Positions 37,790 to 46,502 of a DNA stretch of 64,000 nucleotides are shown piece by piece. Source of the DNA: an uncultured Lachnospiraceae bacterium. Its GTDB lineage: Bacteria; Bacillota; Clostridia; Lachnospirales; Lachnospiraceae. A program made the translations under genes and the position numbers. The first letter of the stretch is position 1. Every line of letters begins with the position of its first letter. The notes below the pieces were generated by a model that was not told the DNA's origin, ran no database searches, and saw only the letters and a program-made list of their open reading frames with translations. Where the stretch lies: contig CAMUYA010000011.1 in the NCBI GenBank assembly GCA_947164865.1, positions 1 through 64,000 on the forward strand, written 5' to 3'.

Positions 37790-39637
37790 TTACTGCGCAA
37801 ACATCAGCACTTCAAAAACATTATACTGTTCCACATATTCTCCTGATACTATAATACCTCTTCCGTATGCGGATCCGTAGTCTTTTCCGGAGACGATCTC
37901 GAGTCTTATCAGCTCGCCGTTTTGCGTCTCAAAATCCACATTTTTATCTCCGTCCGTTCTGATCATCTTAAGAATGCTTCCGGTTGGAATATCGACATAT
38001 TCTCCTGTTTCATTTCCTGCTTTATCAACTATCGGAATATCCGGAAGATCGATCACCGTTGTAAGCTCGTGCTGTGTCTCTTCCGTGAAATTATAATATT
38101 CATCAAGCATGTAGAGCGATCCGTCACGTTCTGTATCATAATGGACATTTGATAAACAGGTGGAAAGGATATCCGTTCGTCTTTCAAAAATTATATTTTC
38201 CATGTCTGTAAAGACAGGTACCGCGTAATATCCCAGCCGGTCAAAGGCATTGTTTATCCCATCAGGATACGCTGCCATGGCTAATTTTTTATTCGTCTGA
38301 GACTTAAACACTCCGTCATCCGTCAGCTCAAATATATCCAGCATACCTGTCCAATACTCGGTGTAGAACATATACATCCAGGTGCTGCCGTCCTTATGCG
38401 CCAGGATATGCCTCACATTATCTGCTTCATATTCTTCCTGATAATTATTCCCGTTATATATCAGATATTCACTATACCCATACACCTCTGTGTTTTCATA
38501 TCCATAGGATGTGAATGTGTTAACTTTTCCGCCCTTATCATTCGTGAAACTGTAATCAACATTATCGAGAAGATATACCGTCCATGTATCGGGTTCGCCG
38601 TATTTTCCGTTGAATATCCGGCCGTCCGTATCTTCCGCAAAAAGAACCTGCACCTGCATATAAGTGTATCCGATATATCCGGTACTGAAGTAGAATGTCA
38701 CGCCCTGATTGTCGAGCGTCCACGCACCTCCGCCGTATGATACGGCATTCTTAACGCTTTCAACAAGCGCATCCATGTCGACGTCCTCTACACTTCCGAA
38801 AAAGCCCTTTTCCCACTCCTGCTTCTGATCAAGTGCTTTTTGGGCTACCATTTCGTAAAGCGCATCCGTATCCGACACAAAATCTTCAAGCTCTATGGCT
38901 TTACCTGTCTCGATATCATAGTTAAATCCCATAAATGAAAAATCGGCAAACTCATACGCTATAAGATTGTCTCTTACATTGACAAAGCTCAGAACGCCTC
39001 CGCTCGATCTTCTAACATAGATATCGGAATCATCTCCCCTCACGCATCCGAAATCCATGATCCTTGAATTCTTATCTTCCTCGGTAATATTGTTTAACCC
39101 ATTGCAGTTTGCAATATACAGATTCTCATTTTCCGTTGCTATAATATCGTCTGCGATCTCAACGGAAACAGCCAGATCGGGATATTTCTCCTTTGCTTCC
39201 TCCGAAAGATGAAGCTTTTGATATTCCACGCTAACAAGAAGATGTGACCAGTCATCCTCATATTTGTGACGTTCCACATCTTCCCTGACGATCCATGAAT
39301 ATGTCCAGTCGTTCGCGTATTCTACGCCGCTGTTTTCATCACCCTCTCCGTCATCGTGGGAGACTTCATCCTCACCTAACGGGGGAAGATCATTAATGTC
39401 AACTTCAGGAAGTTCTACGGTATCGGCCGGTTCTTCGGGTGTTTCGTCTTCGGGTGTTTCGTCTTCGGGTGTTTCGTCTTCGGGTGTTTCGTCTTTGTCT
39501 TTGTCATTGTCGCTGTGGGATGGCTGGTTGATAGGCCCCTGCTGCGTTCTAAATGTACATGCGCTCAGAGAGAAACTTAAAACAGCTGCCATTCCCAGTG
39601 CGATCATTCTTTGCAGATTTAACTTTTTCACGGGCAT
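37790..39637 (-). CDS. DUF3298-like lipoprotein with a DETPE repeat linker
   Basis: A 615-residue surface lipoprotein. The signal peptide has a lipobox (LSFSLSAC, Cys near residue 27). Four DETPE units (residues about 50-70) form an acidic proline-bearing linker encoded by identical 15-bp repeats. The folded part begins with SVEYQKLHLSEEAKEKYPDL and includes AIELEDFVSDTDALYEMVAQKALDQK and WTLDNQGVTFYFSTGYIGY, the pattern of the DUF3298/RsiV-like domain. That domain is known in anti-sigma factors and in envelope stress sensors. It ends a minus-strand unit after the CDF exporter (17-bp gap). Confidence 0.6.
   Translation of the reverse strand: MPVKKLNLQRMIALGMAAVLSFSLSACTFRTQQGPINQPSHSDNDKDKDETPEDETPEDETPEDETPEEPADTVELPEVDINDLPPLGEDEVSHDDGEGDENSGVEYANDWTYSWIVREDVERHKYEDDWSHLLVSVEYQKLHLSEEAKEKYPDLAVSVEIADDIIATENENLYIANCNGLNNITEEDKNSRIMDFGCVRGDDSDIYVRRSSGGVLSFVNVRDNLIAYEFADFSFMGFNYDIETGKAIELEDFVSDTDALYEMVAQKALDQKQEWEKGFFGSVEDVDMDALVESVKNAVSYGGGAWTLDNQGVTFYFSTGYIGYTYMQVQVLFAEDTDGRIFNGKYGEPDTWTVYLLDNVDYSFTNDKGGKVNTFTSYGYENTEVYGYSEYLIYNGNNYQEEYEADNVRHILAHKDGSTWMYMFYTEYWTGMLDIFELTDDGVFKSQTNKKLAMAAYPDGINNAFDRLGYYAVPVFTDMENIIFERRTDILSTCLSNVHYDTERDGSLYMLDEYYNFTEETQHELTTVIDLPDIPIVDKAGNETGEYVDIPTGSILKMIRTDGDKNVDFETQNGELIRLEIVSGKDYGSAYGRGIIVSGEYVEQYNVFEVLMFAQ
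39432..39491. repeat. 15-bp tandem repeat, four identical units, inside the lipoprotein gene
   Basis: TCTTCGGGTGTTTCG repeats exactly four times. Each unit encodes five residues, so length changes keep the frame and only alter the linker between lipid anchor and domain. Confidence 0.95.
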
Positions 39638-39653
39638 ATTCCTTTCTTAAACA

Positions 39654-40595
39654 TCAGAGCTTATCCGGAACATCATAATGATATCCCGCAGGATTGACGT
39701 GGATCATGATATGCTTTACATCTTCGAATTTCTTTTCTATTCCTTCATGCAGCTTTTCCGCGATCTCGTGGGCCTGGATAAGAGGCATGTTGCCGTCTGC
39801 ATTTATCTCCATCTCAACGTATATCTTTTCACCGAATTTGCGCGTGCGGAGCAGATCCAACCCGATCTTGCAGTTCTCCGACTCCGAAAAATCTCTGACA
39901 AAATCCTTAAGCTCTTCCTCAAATTTAGGGTCGCAGGCGGTATCCAGCATCTTTTCCACCGCATCTCTGAATATCCCGACGGCCACTCCCAGGATCATCA
40001 CGCAGATGATGATGCCGGCGATCTGATCGAGAACCGGGAATCCGTGCCTTGCACCGATAATGCCCACCAGCGCTCCCACAGAAGACAGAGCATCGGAACG
40101 GTGATGCCAGGCATCCGCTTTAAACGCGCTTGATCTGAGCTTTCTTGCATAGTACATGGTGTACCAGAACATAGCTTCTTTCACCAGTATCGAAACCGCA
40201 GCGGCGATAACCGGTAAAAGACCCGGCGTCTGCATCTGCTTATAGCTTCCGTCTGCGATGGCTCTGATGCATCTGTATCCTATCCCCGCACCTGTTATGA
40301 TCAGAATGGTCGCAAGCACCCACGAAGCCACACATTCCATTCTTTCATGTCCGTAGGGATGTTTTTCGTCAGCCTGCTTTCTCGAGATCGATACTCCGAT
40401 AAAAGCGATGACCGTTGCAAACACATCCGAAAGCGTGTGCACACTGTCCGAGATCATAGCGGCAGAATGGCCCAGGAGGCCTGCTGCCAGTTTGAAAACC
40501 GCCAGGAACACATTTCCCGAAACCCCTACCACCGCCAGTCGTGCGGTTGCTTGTTTTTCTTCTTTATCCGGCAGGGGATCACTTATTTTTTTCAT
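39654..40595 (-). CDS. Cation diffusion facilitator family efflux protein
   Basis: A 313-residue CDF transporter exporting a divalent metal (Zn, Fe, Mn or similar) against H+. Helices 2 and 5 hold the metal-site pairs HSAAMISDSVHTLSD near residues 43-57 and AWHHRSDALSSVGAL near 160-175. The C-terminal cytosolic dimerisation domain follows (IYVEMEINADGNMPL...HIMIHVNPAGYH). It lies two bases after the radical SAM gene and 17 bp before the lipoprotein gene. Confidence 0.92.
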   Translation of the reverse strand: MKKISDPLPDKEEKQATARLAVVGVSGNVFLAVFKLAAGLLGHSAAMISDSVHTLSDVFATVIAFIGVSISRKQADEKHPYGHERMECVASWVLATILIITGAGIGYRCIRAIADGSYKQMQTPGLLPVIAAAVSILVKEAMFWYTMYYARKLRSSAFKADAWHHRSDALSSVGALVGIIGARHGFPVLDQIAGIIICVMILGVAVGIFRDAVEKMLDTACDPKFEEELKDFVRDFSESENCKIGLDLLRTRKFGEKIYVEMEINADGNMPLIQAHEIAEKLHEGIEKKFEDVKHIMIHVNPAGYHYDVPDKL

Positions 40596-40596
40596 C

Positions 40597-41661
40597 TCAG
40601 AATAACACTTCCTTCATGCATACGAGAGGCCTGTCGTTTTCAAAGTCCCAGCTGTGATACGACCCGCCCCTGCAAAACTTTGCCTGAGCACATTCTTTGC
40701 ATTTTTCGTTCAGCTCCGATAAAGGGGTCCTGAAAAGCTCGAATCTGTTCTCCCACACATCTGTAAAGCTGTCCTTTAATATATTTCCCTGAATGGTCCT
40801 TTCGGATCTGGGTATGTCAAGGCAGGCGCTGATATCCCCGTTTGAAGTGACTCCGGCCACATACACACCCGCATTACAGAGGAAATACCAGTCCCTCACT
40901 TCCGCTTCGTATTTCTCTCCCAGGTAATGACAGCAGGAATAAGTAACGGGAAGCTTAAGCGCCCTCTTTTCCTTTATGAACTCCATCAGCCTTATATTAT
41001 CTTCCGGCGTGAGGAGCAGATTTTCATGGTCCAGCGCCCTTCCGATGGGCTCGATTCCCGTGAGCCTCCACTCGTTGATATCGGTGTTGTCCACCATCTC
41101 AAAAAGTGCGTCGAGCTCGTTTATGTTTTCGTGGTTTACCACGGTGGTGATCATAATTGAACCGAAGGCATCTTCATCGATCAGATTCTGAATGCCTTCC
41201 ATGGCTTTTTTGTATCCCCCTGGGAAGCCTCTGTATCTGTCGTGGGTCTCGGGGATGCCGTCGATGCTGACGGATATCGTCTTCATTCCGGCTTCTGCCA
41301 GCCTGTGTGCCACCTCTTTTGTGATGAGTGTTCCGTTGCTGGTCATTCCCCAGTTGAAGCCGGAATCTCTCACATATTCCGTAAACTCAAAAAAGTCCGG
41401 ATACATGAGAGGCTCTCCTCCGGTGATGGCGATATAAGGCCTTGTTCCGTACTTTGCCTTTATCTCATCAAGCACTCTTTTATATTCCTCCACGGGAAGC
41501 CCGCCGGGCCTGTCCGCGCCGCAGCTGCTTCCGCAGTGGAAGCAGTTCTCGTTGCATTTTAAAGTGAGCTCAAAAAACATTTCTCTGAGCTCGGGATGCT
41601 TGCAGAGATTCCTGTGATACTCCGCCAGAGTTTCAAGATTTAAAAGTTTTATACTGCTCAT
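40597..41661 (-). CDS. Radical SAM protein with a SPASM domain
   Basis: A 354-residue radical SAM enzyme. The cluster motif CNENCFHC (CxxxCxxC) is near residue 38, followed by AITGGEPLMYPDF and VSIDGIPETHDRYRG. The C-terminal SPASM region binds extra Fe-S clusters (CNAGVYVAG, CLDIPRSERTIQGN, CKECAQAKFCRGGSY, C near the end). Such enzymes often modify peptides. It follows, in the same operon, a tiny protein ending in CLECIGIG, a natural substrate candidate. A start at 41688 is possible but has no ribosome binding site; 41661 has AGGAT at about 10 bp. No substrate is proven. Confidence 0.88.
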   Translation of the reverse strand: MSSIKLLNLETLAEYHRNLCKHPELREMFFELTLKCNENCFHCGSSCGADRPGGLPVEEYKRVLDEIKAKYGTRPYIAITGGEPLMYPDFFEFTEYVRDSGFNWGMTSNGTLITKEVAHRLAEAGMKTISVSIDGIPETHDRYRGFPGGYKKAMEGIQNLIDEDAFGSIMITTVVNHENINELDALFEMVDNTDINEWRLTGIEPIGRALDHENLLLTPEDNIRLMEFIKEKRALKLPVTYSCCHYLGEKYEAEVRDWYFLCNAGVYVAGVTSNGDISACLDIPRSERTIQGNILKDSFTDVWENRFELFRTPLSELNEKCKECAQAKFCRGGSYHSWDFENDRPLVCMKEVLF

Positions 41662-41669
41662 TTTTTCGT

Positions 41670-41852
41670 TTATCCTATCCCAATACATTCGAGGCAGATC
41701 ATAATGGCCTTTCCTCTCACGTCGGCAAATCCCTGCGTGAAAATACCGGCAACAATAAGGGCTGCCGCCGCCGCAAGGATCGTTATGCGAAGGATCATCT
41801 TGATAATTCTGCTTTTATCGTTAATTCCCGAACACGTCCTGTCTGAATTCAT
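41670..41852 (-). CDS. Small membrane protein with C-terminal CLECIGIG (CD1871A-type CxxC protein)
   Basis: A 60-residue protein: a short polar N-terminus, one membrane helix (ILRITILAAAAALIVAGIF) and the tail GKAIMICLECIGIG at the very end. The CxxC-bearing tail matches a family of about 45-residue clostridial proteins that I recall as CD1871A-type. The longer frame from GTG 41876 is rejected because GGAAAGG lies seven bases before ATG 41852. The radical SAM gene follows directly, with coupled or overlapping translation. The tail is expected to be cytosolic or membrane-surface and may be modified or bind metal. Confidence 0.8.
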   Translation of the reverse strand: MNSDRTCSGINDKSRIIKMILRITILAAAAALIVAGIFTQGFADVRGKAIMICLECIGIG

Positions 41853-41957
41853 ATTATCCTTTCCGACTTCTTCCACAAGTCTGACCTTCTATAGTATTTT
41901 ACACCATCATCACATTTTTTAATACATCTTTTAACAGGTTTCTGTTATGATGAAAGC

Positions 41958-42452
41958 ATGGAAGGCAAATACTTTAAAAAGGCTCTGTCCAATTTCACAA
42001 TGGATTTTGCGGCGGGCGGTCAGATAAAAGCCCTGACGGATAAAGGCTTATCCGTGAAGGAAATAAAAGACCGTCTCGACTTTCCCCTGCCCGAAGAAAC
42101 GGTCAGATCCCTCGTATGGAAAAGACTTCTCGAAACAGGAACCGTGCTGCTTGAAGCACCATCCGAAGGCTCCGTTACCGAGCGTGTAAAATACGAAAAA
42201 GTGCAGGGCGCATACGGAAAGACCAGCTTCAAAAGAGTGTCCGTCACCGAGAAAAACGATCCCAAAGAATATGTCCCATGCGAGTTCGGAAAGCTCCTCT
42301 ACAAGGATGCGGAAACATTCAAAAAATCCCTCGAAGGATTACCTTCAAGGGATCGTGATTATGTTCTGGAGCTTCCCTGGCCCCTTACTACAGTATGGCA
42401 TGTCAGGGATGATCGGATGGAACGGATACTTTCCGCCCTCGGATCGGATTAA
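41958..42452 (+). CDS. Hypothetical protein, possible helix-turn-helix N-terminus
   Basis: A 164-residue protein not recognised. The first part (FAAGGQIKALTDKGLSVKEIKDRLDFPLPEETVRSLVWKRL) has the look of a recognition-helix region. The rest contains YVPCEFGKLLYKDAETFKKSLEGLPSRDRDYVLELPWPLTTVWHVRDDRM. No signal peptide or membrane helix. Its 3' end overlaps that of the convergent HAD gene by 4 bp, so neither has room for its own terminator. Confidence 0.6.
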   Translation: MEGKYFKKALSNFTMDFAAGGQIKALTDKGLSVKEIKDRLDFPLPEETVRSLVWKRLLETGTVLLEAPSEGSVTERVKYEKVQGAYGKTSFKRVSVTEKNDPKEYVPCEFGKLLYKDAETFKKSLEGLPSRDRDYVLELPWPLTTVWHVRDDRMERILSALGSD

Positions 42453-43312
42453 GCCTTCGCCTCATGCATATCGTTCACATGCTTTGTCTCAAGCACTTCG
42501 TAAGAGGCTGTCTTATCTATTATCGCTTTAAGCAGCCCATCAAGCTCCGAACCGTCCGTATAATCCGCGGGTGCGATGTAACGCACGCGGTTGTCTCTGA
42601 GCATCTTAAGCACTCTTTCTTTATTCTTCGTCTCGGGATGATACACTCCTATCGAATGGCCCCCGTATGAATTCACAAGCTTCATGCAGGGAATATCCGT
42701 ATCGCTGTCGCCTATGTATACCATATTCCTGAATGGCACATGCATTTCTTCCGGCATGAAAAAGTCATTTACTTTATTATCGTTTACATCCAGCACACCC
42801 TTGCTTATCCTGAAAAGATACTGGGTCTTGTTAGTATAATTGACCACCTGCGCCGGCCAGATCGCAACGCCTCTTTCATCATAGAAAAAGCTACTGGCAT
42901 ATACCTTTTTGAACACACCCTTTTTGGCAATGGCGGTTCCGTCTATCATCTCCTTCAGTCCCGAAGAGATGATATAATGCTCAACCGAGATACCCTTCTC
43001 TTTTCCGTAGCCGTTCACCCTTTCAAACCAGTCTTCAACCCCGGGGAAAAGCTGTACTCTGCTGCCGTACTCTTCCAGCTTTTCTCTGTTAAATATAAGT
43101 CTTCCCCTTGCTTCCTCCATCATGACATACATATATGCCAGATTGGAATCCATCTCATTTGCAAGGGCGAGCGCATCCGTCTTTTCCCAGAATTCGTTAA
43201 CATCATATCCGACGGACTGTATATATCCCTGAGCCTGCATGTCGGTGGGGGAAAGGGTTTTATCAAAGTCATAACATATAGCAAGTACCCTGTTGCCGCT
43301 GTGATCGCCCAT
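42449..43312 (-). CDS. HAD-family phosphatase
   Basis: A 287-residue haloacid-dehalogenase hydrolase. Motif I CYDFDKTLS (nucleophile Asp and acid/base Asp), motif II in IISSGLKE and motif IV VYIGDSDTDIPCM are present; a helical cap lies between. The likely role is removal of phosphate from a sugar or small metabolite, but the substrate is unknown. The ATG at 43312 with AGGGTG is preferred to GTG 43321. It follows the GH3 gene by about 80 bp on the minus strand. Confidence 0.82.
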   Translation of the reverse strand: MGDHSGNRVLAICYDFDKTLSPTDMQAQGYIQSVGYDVNEFWEKTDALALANEMDSNLAYMYVMMEEARGRLIFNREKLEEYGSRVQLFPGVEDWFERVNGYGKEKGISVEHYIISSGLKEMIDGTAIAKKGVFKKVYASSFFYDERGVAIWPAQVVNYTNKTQYLFRISKGVLDVNDNKVNDFFMPEEMHVPFRNMVYIGDSDTDIPCMKLVNSYGGHSIGVYHPETKNKERVLKMLRDNRVRYIAPADYTDGSELDGLLKAIIDKTASYEVLETKHVNDMHEAKA

Positions 43313-43393
43313 ATAATTCACCCTGATCTTTCTTTATTGCCTTTATCCCGGCGTTTCTTTACGTCCGCTTCCTTAAAGCCTGATCCTGTGCCA

Positions 43394-45676
43394 TTACTTC
43401 TTTCTGTTAGCCTGTCTTACTATTGCTGTAGCTATTCCGTAGGGGATTCCGCCACTCTGCAGGATGACGCAGTCAAGAGGTCCATCCTTTATGGTCTCCA
43501 CCGCCATCATGACCTCCGGATCGTCATGAGGCTTTTTGAGCACCATGTAAACGATCCTTATTGCAAGCTTCATCATTATCTTTCCGAGAAGAGATTTCTT
43601 TGATAATTCTCCAAGGCTGTTATAAACAGAATACTCTCCGGGCTTAACATGATCAAGATCACTGTCTTCTTTTCCGATGAACACATTAAGGTCCGTTCCC
43701 GAGGGATCCGTCTTGTAGTTCTTTCCCTCGGCCGGGATCATTCCGCGAAGAGGAAGTTCCCTGCTGCTCGGTCCGACACAGATCCTGTAATGTCCCGATG
43801 CGACATTAAACCTTCCGAGGCCGGTATCAAATACGGAAAAAGCCCTGTCATCCAGCATGATCTCTATGGTCTTTTCCTCACCGGGATTTAAGAATACTTT
43901 TTCAAATCCGCGAAGCTCCCGCTTTGCACGTATAAACCCGTCATCGGGATTTTCCACATACACCTGAGCGATCTCGGCACCTGGGATCTTACCCGCGTTT
44001 CGTACCTTAAAGCTGACTTTTCTGTTGTTGCCGTTTCCCGCGGTGAGCAGTAGCTCGGAGTATTCGAATGTTGTATATGAAAGCCCATATCCAAAGGGGA
44101 AAAGAGGTTTTATGTCACGAGTGTCATAATGCCTGTATCCCACAAGCAGGCCTTCTTTGTAATATATCTCGTTCGAAGTCTCTTTGTTACTATTGCAGGA
44201 AGGTGTATCAGATAGTTTTACCGGCCAGGTTTCTGCCAGTTTTCCGCAAGGATTTGCCTCTCCGGTAAGGAGCATGACTGCTGCCTTCGCCACAGCTTCT
44301 CCGCCGAGATACATATGAAGCATCGCCTTCATTTTGTTAAGGAAAGGCACAGCAAAAGGCGAGCCCCCGAAAGAGAGGAAAATGACATCCTTACCACCCA
44401 TCCGCTCGATCAGTTTAAGCTGATTTTCCGGAAGGTCAAGAGACTTTCTGTCGTATCCTTCTCCTTCCGCAAGATCGGTCAACCCACCACAGAAAATCGT
44501 GGGATGGCCGTTTCCGATAAGCGTAACTGCCTCGGCTATAAGAGCTTCATCCACAGCCTGCGTATCCACTCTGTAGCCCGGAGCAAAATTAACTTCAAAT
44601 CCCGCCTCTTTCAGTTCGTCTATAATATTCGGCTGGGGCCTTGTGTTGATATGACTGCTGCCACCGCCCTGGAATCGCACGGTGCGGGCTAGCTCTCCGA
44701 TAACATTTATCTTCCCGCGCTTCTTTAAAGGCAAAGTACCGTCATCGTTTTTGAGAAGCACAGCTCCGGAAAGTGCGGCTTCAAGTGCGGTCTTGTGGGG
44801 ATCGAATTCTGCTTTGCCGGTTTTTTTCCTGTTCTCTACAGCATATTTTTCTATCAGCTTTTCCATGCGGCTGATGGCGGAAGCGATCTCGTCCTCTGTG
44901 ATAACTCCTGCTTCGATATCTTTTTTCAGTTTTTCAAGATGGACTTTTCCAAGACCGGGCATTTCAAGATCGAGTCCTGCCTTTACCGACTTTGCAAGGT
45001 CTATGCAGGCTCCCCAGTCCGAGACGGTCACGCCTTCGTATCCCCAGTCATCCCTCAGGATATCCTTCAAAAGATGCCTGTTCTCGGTAGCCTTATAACC
45101 GTTCAGATAATTATACGAAACCATCACCGTTGCAGGTGAGGCATTTTTGACACAGCTCTCAAAGGCGCTTAAATAGATCTCCCTGAGAGTTCTCTCGTCA
45201 ACGCGGCTGTTGGAAGTCATACGTCTTGTTTCCTGATTGTTTGCCGCAAAATGCTTAAGAGAAGTACCTACTCCGTTTTGCTCCACGCCCTTTATGAATG
45301 ATGTACCCATCTCCCCGGCAAGGTAGGGATCCTCGCTGTAATACTCAAAATTTCTTCCGCAGAGGGGAGATCTTTTTATATTGACTCCCGGCCCAAGGAC
45401 CACCGATACATCCGCGTCTATCGCTTCTTTACCGATGGAATCTCCGACCTTTTTAAGAAGCTCCCTGTCCCACGTGGCAGCAAGGCAGCTCGCTGTGGGA
45501 TAACAGGTCGACTCGTAGCTGTCGTTGTTTGATCTGACATTCTCCTCCTGTCTTCTCAGGCCGTGAGGTCCGTCGGAAAGATGAAGCTGCGGATAAGCCC
45601 CGTCGCAGTCGTTAGTGTGCCACATTCCCTTTCCGGAAAGCAGCGGAAGTTTTTTCTCAAGATTCTTATCATCCAT
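43394..45676 (-). CDS. Glycoside hydrolase family 3 (beta-glucosidase type)
   Basis: A 760-residue cytosolic enzyme (no signal peptide) removing non-reducing beta-linked glucose, xylose or similar from short oligosaccharides. The (beta/alpha)8 domain has KHFAANNQETRR near residues 136-147 and the nucleophile Asp in VTVSDWGAC near 220-228. The alpha/beta sandwich domain has EGYDRKSLDLPENQ, containing the usual acid/base region, and a C-terminal fibronectin-III-like domain follows. About 100 residues after that (from DPSGTDLNVF on) form an additional tail, common in gut Firmicute GH3. It sits between the histidine phosphatase gene and the HAD gene. Confidence 0.93.
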   Translation of the reverse strand: MDDKNLEKKLPLLSGKGMWHTNDCDGAYPQLHLSDGPHGLRRQEENVRSNNDSYESTCYPTASCLAATWDRELLKKVGDSIGKEAIDADVSVVLGPGVNIKRSPLCGRNFEYYSEDPYLAGEMGTSFIKGVEQNGVGTSLKHFAANNQETRRMTSNSRVDERTLREIYLSAFESCVKNASPATVMVSYNYLNGYKATENRHLLKDILRDDWGYEGVTVSDWGACIDLAKSVKAGLDLEMPGLGKVHLEKLKKDIEAGVITEDEIASAISRMEKLIEKYAVENRKKTGKAEFDPHKTALEAALSGAVLLKNDDGTLPLKKRGKINVIGELARTVRFQGGGSSHINTRPQPNIIDELKEAGFEVNFAPGYRVDTQAVDEALIAEAVTLIGNGHPTIFCGGLTDLAEGEGYDRKSLDLPENQLKLIERMGGKDVIFLSFGGSPFAVPFLNKMKAMLHMYLGGEAVAKAAVMLLTGEANPCGKLAETWPVKLSDTPSCNSNKETSNEIYYKEGLLVGYRHYDTRDIKPLFPFGYGLSYTTFEYSELLLTAGNGNNRKVSFKVRNAGKIPGAEIAQVYVENPDDGFIRAKRELRGFEKVFLNPGEEKTIEIMLDDRAFSVFDTGLGRFNVASGHYRICVGPSSRELPLRGMIPAEGKNYKTDPSGTDLNVFIGKEDSDLDHVKPGEYSVYNSLGELSKKSLLGKIMMKLAIRIVYMVLKKPHDDPEVMMAVETIKDGPLDCVILQSGGIPYGIATAIVRQANRKK

Positions 45677-45698
45677 GCTATGATCACCGATTTATAAT

Positions 45699-46361
45699 CT
45701 ATCTTAAATGCCCTGTATCATTTACGAGTTCCATACTCGGGAGTGTGCCCGGACCTTCCTCTTTCCCGAACCTGATGGTGGTTATGCCGGTAAAATTCAG
45801 GTGAAAGAGTGCACACGCATAGGGAAACGGCATGTTGAGAATGTGCCCCATAGCTGCGGCGGAAGATCCTCCGTGGCTGAAAAGCGCAATGGTCCGATGT
45901 GATTCTTCCTTTACTGTGTGGCGGTAGTAATAACCCTCTCTGACATAACCGTAGCTTTCAAGCCATTCGTCGATTCCCTTTTCTACCGCATCAACAGATT
46001 CAAGCACTCTGTTTGTTCTGAAATATTCACTTTCTCTCCAATCGGTGCTGTTGAGGTTGATCCCCTTTCTGGCCATCTCATCCGCACTGTCCCAGGGATG
46101 TCCGTCCTGATAAGGTAACTCGCTGTCTATGCTCCCCCAGTATACTTCATGCATGAAATCCAGAGTATGCACCGGCAGTCCCAGAGCCTTTGCCGTAGGA
46201 TCCGCCGTTTCCTGAGCACGTCCCATGGGGGAGGCCCAGATTTCTTCTATCCCCTCGCGGCGCAGTCTGTCCACCAGCCGCTGTGCCTGTATTTTCCCTT
46301 GTTCTGTCAGACAGTCTTTCTCGTAATTTGGCTCTCCGTGGCGCACGAAAACTATTCTCAT
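45699..46361 (-). CDS. Histidine phosphatase family protein
   Basis: A 220-residue phosphoglycerate-mutase-like phosphatase. The catalytic VRHGEPNY motif is at residues 5-12, ASPMGRAQETA near 43-53 supplies the second Arg, and the second His is in LFSHGGSSAA. The substrate is unknown. It starts with a weak ribosome binding site after the poly-purine repeat of the intergenic region, and precedes the GH3 gene by 22 bp. Confidence 0.85.
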   Translation of the reverse strand: MRIVFVRHGEPNYEKDCLTEQGKIQAQRLVDRLRREGIEEIWASPMGRAQETADPTAKALGLPVHTLDFMHEVYWGSIDSELPYQDGHPWDSADEMARKGINLNSTDWRESEYFRTNRVLESVDAVEKGIDEWLESYGYVREGYYYRHTVKEESHRTIALFSHGGSSAAAMGHILNMPFPYACALFHLNFTGITTIRFGKEEGPGTLPSMELVNDTGHLR

Positions 46362-46384
46362 TAATTGTTTCTTTATCCTGCCTT

Positions 46385-46500
46385 TTATTAATTATGATAT
46401 ATCTTTTGTATTCTGTTTCTTGTTTTCTGTTTCTTTTTCTTCTGTTTTTTGTTCTTCTGTTTTTTGTTCTTCTGTTTTTTCTGTTTCTTGCTTTTTCGTC
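46385..46500. repeat. Poly-pyrimidine / poly-purine low-complexity tract with 15-bp tandem units
   Basis: Runs of TCTGTTTTTTGTTCT at 46441-46455 and 46456-46470 repeat exactly, with degenerate copies on both sides. On the transcribed strand it is almost pure purine. It fills the gap between the membrane protein gene and the histidine phosphatase gene. The ORF that reads through it (KNRRTKNRRTK-type peptide) is a composition artefact. Confidence 0.85.
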
Positions 46501-46502
46501 TT

